From Actinomycetota bacterium (GTDB lineage Bacteria; Actinomycetota; Acidimicrobiia; Acidimicrobiales; Ilumatobacteraceae), in contig JACQZX010000045.1 in the NCBI GenBank assembly GCA_016213665.1, positions 1 to 64,000 on the forward strand: a stretch of DNA of 64,000 nt, in the 5' to 3' direction. Below the pieces are notes generated by a model that saw only the letters and a list, made by a program, of their open reading frames with translations, had not been told where the DNA came from and did no database searches. Every line of letters starts with the position of its first letter. The first letter of the stretch is position 1. The translations under genes were made by a program, and so were the position numbers. This document shows positions 61,613-64,000 of this stretch, piece by piece.

Positions 61613-62326
61613 TCAGACCGAAGGGCCGGGGGGTTCCGGGTTGCCGCGGTGAGCCTTGATCAGCTGCGTGGCGGTCTCGGCAGCTATCGCGGCATCGCGG
61701 CAGTAGGCATCGGCGCCGATCGCGGCACCGAATTCCTCGTTGAGCGGCGCGCCGCCGACCATGACGATGAACTTGTCGCGCAAACCGCGTTCCTGCAAAG
61801 TGTCGATGACGACCTTCATGTACGGCATCGTGGTGGTGAGTAACGCCGACATTCCGAGAATGTCGGGCTGGTGCTCATCGAGCGCGGAAAGGAATTCGTC
61901 GGCGCTGGTGTTGATGCCGAGATCGATCACCTCGAAGCCGGCACCTTCGAGCATCATCGCGACCAGGTTCTTGCCGATGTCGTGAATGTCGCCCTTGACC
62001 GTACCGATGACGACCTTTCCGATCGGCTCGGCACCGGTCTCGGCGAGCAGCGGCCGCAGGATCTGCATTCCTGCTTTCATCGCGTTGGCCGACAGCAACA
62101 CTTCCGGAACGAACAGAATGCCGTCGCGGAAGTCGATGCCGACGATCCGCATACCCTCGACCAAGGCATCGTTGAGCACCTTGTCGGGACCCCACCCGCG
62201 ATCGAGCAGGATGATGGTGCCTTCAGCGATCTCGGGGGCGAGTCCGTCGTAAAGGTCTTCGTGCATCTGCGTGACCAATTCGTCGTCGGGCATTTTCGCG
62301 AGATCGATGTCGTCGCCGTCGCTCAT
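61613..62326 (-). CDS. Corrinoid (B12-binding) protein, MttC/MtbC type
   Basis: 237 residues. An N-terminal helical cap (about residues 12-95) is followed by the B12-binding Rossmann domain. GDIHDIGKNLV at 112-122 carries His115, the lower cobalt ligand, with GMSALLTTTMPYM and VGGAPLNEEFGAAIGADAY after it. It carries the methyl group between MttB and the folate methyltransferase. GAAGGGA precedes the ATG. It is the first gene of the operon; two palindromes lie 35-69 bases upstream. Confidence 0.93.
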   Translation of the reverse strand: MSDGDDIDLAKMPDDELVTQMHEDLYDGLAPEIAEGTIILLDRGWGPDKVLNDALVEGMRIVGIDFRDGILFVPEVLLSANAMKAGMQILRPLLAETGAEPIGKVVIGTVKGDIHDIGKNLVAMMLEGAGFEVIDLGINTSADEFLSALDEHQPDILGMSALLTTTMPYMKVVIDTLQERGLRDKFIVMVGGAPLNEEFGAAIGADAYCRDAAIAAETATQLIKAHRGNPEPPGPSV

Positions 62327-62360
62327 TGCATTCCCTTCGGGCTACAAGTTTGCCGGAGTC

Positions 62361-62395
62361 GTTCCACGATATGGAACGGTTCCGTATGGTGGAAC
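62361..62395. promoter_or_regulatory. Two tandem 17-bp palindromes upstream of the corrinoid/MttB operon
   Basis: GTTCCA-N5-TGGAAC at 62361-62377 and GTTCCG-N5-TGGAAC at 62379-62395 start 18 bp apart. They fill the 78-bp gap between the operon's first gene and the 3' end of the kinase-like gene. The form resembles IclR-type operators. No gene for such a regulator is in the window. Confidence 0.6.
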
Positions 62396-62404
62396 TTTAT
62401 CACA

Positions 62405-63313
62405 CTACCCCGTGGTGATGCACTGCAGATGGCCCGAGTAACCAGGGGAGGCCATCAGTGATTGGCAGCGGCGGAAGCGGCCGACAGCGTAGGCCCAGAA
62501 GTCGTCGGCCGGGTTGTTATTGGCGAACTGGATGACGCCCCACAGCGTCCACAACAGATCGCACATCGCCTTGTAGGCCACCATTCGCCCGACCTCGTGG
62601 GCGGGCGGCTCGCCACCGAAGTATGCAAACAGCAGCGCGGCGTCCTGTTCCGGCCCGAATTCGCCCTCCACCGAGAGGTCGCCGAGATCCCACATCGGGT
62701 CGTTGTTGCCCGAGTACTCGTAGTCGATGACGACCATACGCTCGCCGGTGTCGAGGAAGTTCTCTCATAACGGGTCGCAGTGCGATGGCACCAACGGCCT
62801 GGCAGCGGACTCCAAAGCGCGGCGGGTGGCATCGGCCTGTGCCTCAGTCTCGTGGTAACCGTCGGGAAGCAGCGCCCCCTTGGCGGCCAACAGCTGCTTG
62901 TACTCGTCGATCATTGCGAACAGCTTGAAGTCGGTTGCGAACGGAGCAGCGGTCGTGTGCAGTTGTCGAAACGCATCGCCCGCGCGGCCGACGGCGCCGA
63001 GGTCGAGAAACCGCTCGGCGTTCATCGTGACTGCGCCATCGACGAAACGCGTGACCATCAGGCCGTCGGTGGCGTCGAAGAAGATGACCTCGGCGTTGAC
63101 TCCCGCGGTGGCAGCCGAGCGAGCCGCCACTTCCTCGGCGCGGCGGTCGATGTATTCGCTTGTGCCAGCGCCGGGCAGGCGCAATACCAGTCGCTCGCCG
63201 CCAGCATCGACGAGGTAGTTGATGTTGGTGAGTCCCGCGAGTCGGGTCGCGCTGGCCGGGTCGACACCAATCAGCGAGGGCACCCGTGCGAGCGCGGCCC
63301 TGAGCTCGTTCAC
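62405..63313 (-). pseudogene. Choline kinase-like phosphotransferase with an in-frame TGA
   Basis: About 302 codons in one frame, interrupted only by TGA at 62765-62767. Before it: NINYLVDAGGERLVLRLPG (nucleotide loop) and ARPLVPSHCDPL. After it, still in frame: ENFLDTGERMVVIDYEYSG with NNDPMWDLGDLSVEG, the Mg-binding region of APH/choline kinase proteins. I recall homologues reading HCDPLCENFLDTG, with Cys where TGA stands. So this is a single-codon change: a nonsense mutation, a sequencing error or, less likely, selenocysteine. If intact it would phosphorylate choline or a related alcohol. The GTG at 63313 starts just after the PIN gene. Confidence 0.75.
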
Positions 63314-63317
63314 GGTG

Positions 63318-63722
63318 TCAGATTCGTTCCAGCGACACGCCGGAGTGGCCGTCAAGCAATGGCTCGAGGTCGTCGACATCGCCGGTAACCAGCAATGATG
63401 GTTGCCGAGAGATGGCCTCCGCCGCCACCAATGCATCGATGGTGGAATTGGAGTTCGCGGCGCCAAGTAGTGCGCCGGCGAGTCGCGCCGTGGGCTCGTC
63501 GAGTGGGTGGTGCGGAGCGAACTGACCCAGTGTGAGATTCACCGCCGCGTCTCGGGGGCCAATGCCGCGCACGGTCTCGGCGATCCCGACCACTGGAACG
63601 ACGATCTCGGTGCCACCGCGGTGAGCCTTGGTCACGAGCGCTCGCTGGGCGCGGGTGCCGCGGGCCAGGCCGATCACGGCTCCAGAGTCGAGGACAATCG
63701 TTGCATCGCCTGGTCGTACCAA
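63318..63722 (-). CDS. vapC: PIN-domain toxin (VapC-like)
   Basis: 134 residues. Acidic residues of the PIN nuclease site are visible at VLDSGAVIGLARG (Asp12), VGIAETVRG (Glu ~50), STIDALVAAEA (Asp ~95) and VTGDVDDLEPL. VapC toxins cut tRNA or rRNA. The start appears to be a TTG at 63722, overlapping the antitoxin gene by 49 bases. It ends 4 bases before the kinase-like gene. Confidence 0.83.
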   Translation of the reverse strand: MVRPGDATIVLDSGAVIGLARGTRAQRALVTKAHRGGTEIVVPVVGIAETVRGIGPRDAAVNLTLGQFAPHHPLDEPTARLAGALLGAANSNSTIDALVAAEAISRQPSLLVTGDVDDLEPLLDGHSGVSLERI

Positions 63723-63925
63723 TCTGCACCCTCCTTCAACTCTTGCGCGGTTAGCGGGCCGTACATCTCGTCAAGTTGTCGCAGGAGCTCCTGGATCGGG
63801 TCGATGCGCAGCTTGTGGCGCAGTGCTTCCACCACGAATGCCGACACCTCGCCGGGGCCGACTCGCTGCTTCAGCTCGGCGAGCGTGTCCTCATCGATTG
63901 TGACGGTGACCCTGGTGGCAGTCAT
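63674..63925 (-). CDS. vapB: Ribbon-helix-helix antitoxin (VapB-like)
   Basis: 83 residues. The N-terminal strand and helices (TRVTVTIDEDTLAELKQRV ... SAFVVEALRHKL) form a ribbon-helix-helix DNA-binding domain. The acidic C-terminal tail should wrap the toxin. The ATG at 63925 lies right beside a palindrome that it probably binds for autoregulation. Confidence 0.83.
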   Translation of the reverse strand: MTATRVTVTIDEDTLAELKQRVGPGEVSAFVVEALRHKLRIDPIQELLRQLDEMYGPLTAQELKEGADWYDQAMQRLSSTLEP

Positions 63926-63931
63926 GTAACC

Positions 63932-63950
63932 ATCATACCATGAGTATGAT
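63932..63950. promoter_or_regulatory. Palindrome ATCATAC-N5-GTATGAT, likely VapB operator
   Basis: Seven-base arms without mismatch lie 6 bases upstream of the antitoxin start, as expected for an autoregulated toxin-antitoxin promoter. The remaining bases to 64000 hold nothing I can identify. Confidence 0.65.
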
Positions 63951-64000
63951 CACGCCTTTAGCCTCGTATTCTCTGGGTCGTAGAGCGGGCGATCGTGGCG

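Noticed and set aside
62405-63313. Frameshift in the choline kinase-like gene
   Set aside because: Both halves are in the same frame; only the TGA at 62765 interrupts them.
1-64000. CRISPR array, prophage or intact insertion sequence
   Set aside because: No regularly spaced repeats, phage structural genes or complete transposase were seen on either strand.

Overview
The window is GC-rich chromosomal DNA from an actinobacterium. Several features point to the class Acidimicrobiia or a close relative: a mycothiol-dependent-isomerase family protein, a DUF2510 protein, a class II DAHP synthase, the order nadD / LCP-like protein / rsfS, and a fused adenylate cyclase-ATPase regulator. GTG and TTG starts and 1 to 4 base start/stop overlaps are common. 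About ten transcription-unit starts have a -10-like TANNNT box 6 to 8 bases before the start codon, which suggests much leaderless mRNA. The taxonomy is my inference; no 16S rRNA gene is present.

Layout. 1-3940: end of an ABC exporter, a DUF2510 membrane protein, a histidine phosphatase and a PIG-L deacetylase. 4031-9901: a potassium module with a shortened KdpD-type kinase, KdpE-type regulator, KimA-type K+ importer, two TrkA-type proteins and an OB-fold protein. 9907-20927: a cyclase-ATPase regulator, thiolase, MFS transporter, DAHP synthase, a sigma-70 factor, nadD, an LCP-like protein and rsfS. 21018-22759: two ABM-domain proteins, tRNA-Ala(GGC) and a decayed hicBA pair. 22695-26425: a NarL-type two-component system divergent from an ABC exporter. 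26484-31429: a glycosyltransferase, a pectinacetylesterase-like lipoprotein and membrane or envelope proteins.

31520-40144 is a molybdenum-enzyme island. It has a Tat-exported catalytic subunit of the nitrate reductase/nitrite oxidoreductase type (type II DMSO reductase family), a four-cluster Fe-S subunit, a haem-b-type subunit carrying a Tat-lipoprotein signal, a TorD-like chaperone, mobB and an Rrf2 regulator. An mraY homologue is translationally coupled to the chaperone gene. 40237-46962 holds general metabolism: a 3-hydroxyisobutyrate dehydrogenase-like protein, DUF2157 protein, phosphoribosyltransferase, DEAD-box helicase, acyl-CoA dehydrogenase and an ornithine cyclodeaminase homologue.

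47058-63313 looks devoted to methylated amines. A GntR regulator is divergent from a dimethylglycine/sarcosine dehydrogenase-like enzyme followed by etfB and etfA. Two paralogous envelope proteins and an MFS transporter come next. A leftward operon then runs from 62326 to 55265: corrinoid protein, DUF1638 protein, 'virulence factor' domain protein, methyltetrahydrofolate:corrinoid methyltransferase, corrinoid-activating Fe-S ATPase, non-pyrrolysine MttB homologue and MTHFR. The expected flow is from a quaternary or tertiary amine via MttB and the corrinoid protein to methyl-H4folate, which MTHFR oxidises. The dehydrogenase would take later N-methyl groups and pass electrons to EtfAB. Two palindromes sit in front of this operon. 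The neighbouring choline-kinase-like gene has an in-frame TGA where I recall related proteins having Cys. A VapBC-like pair closes the window.
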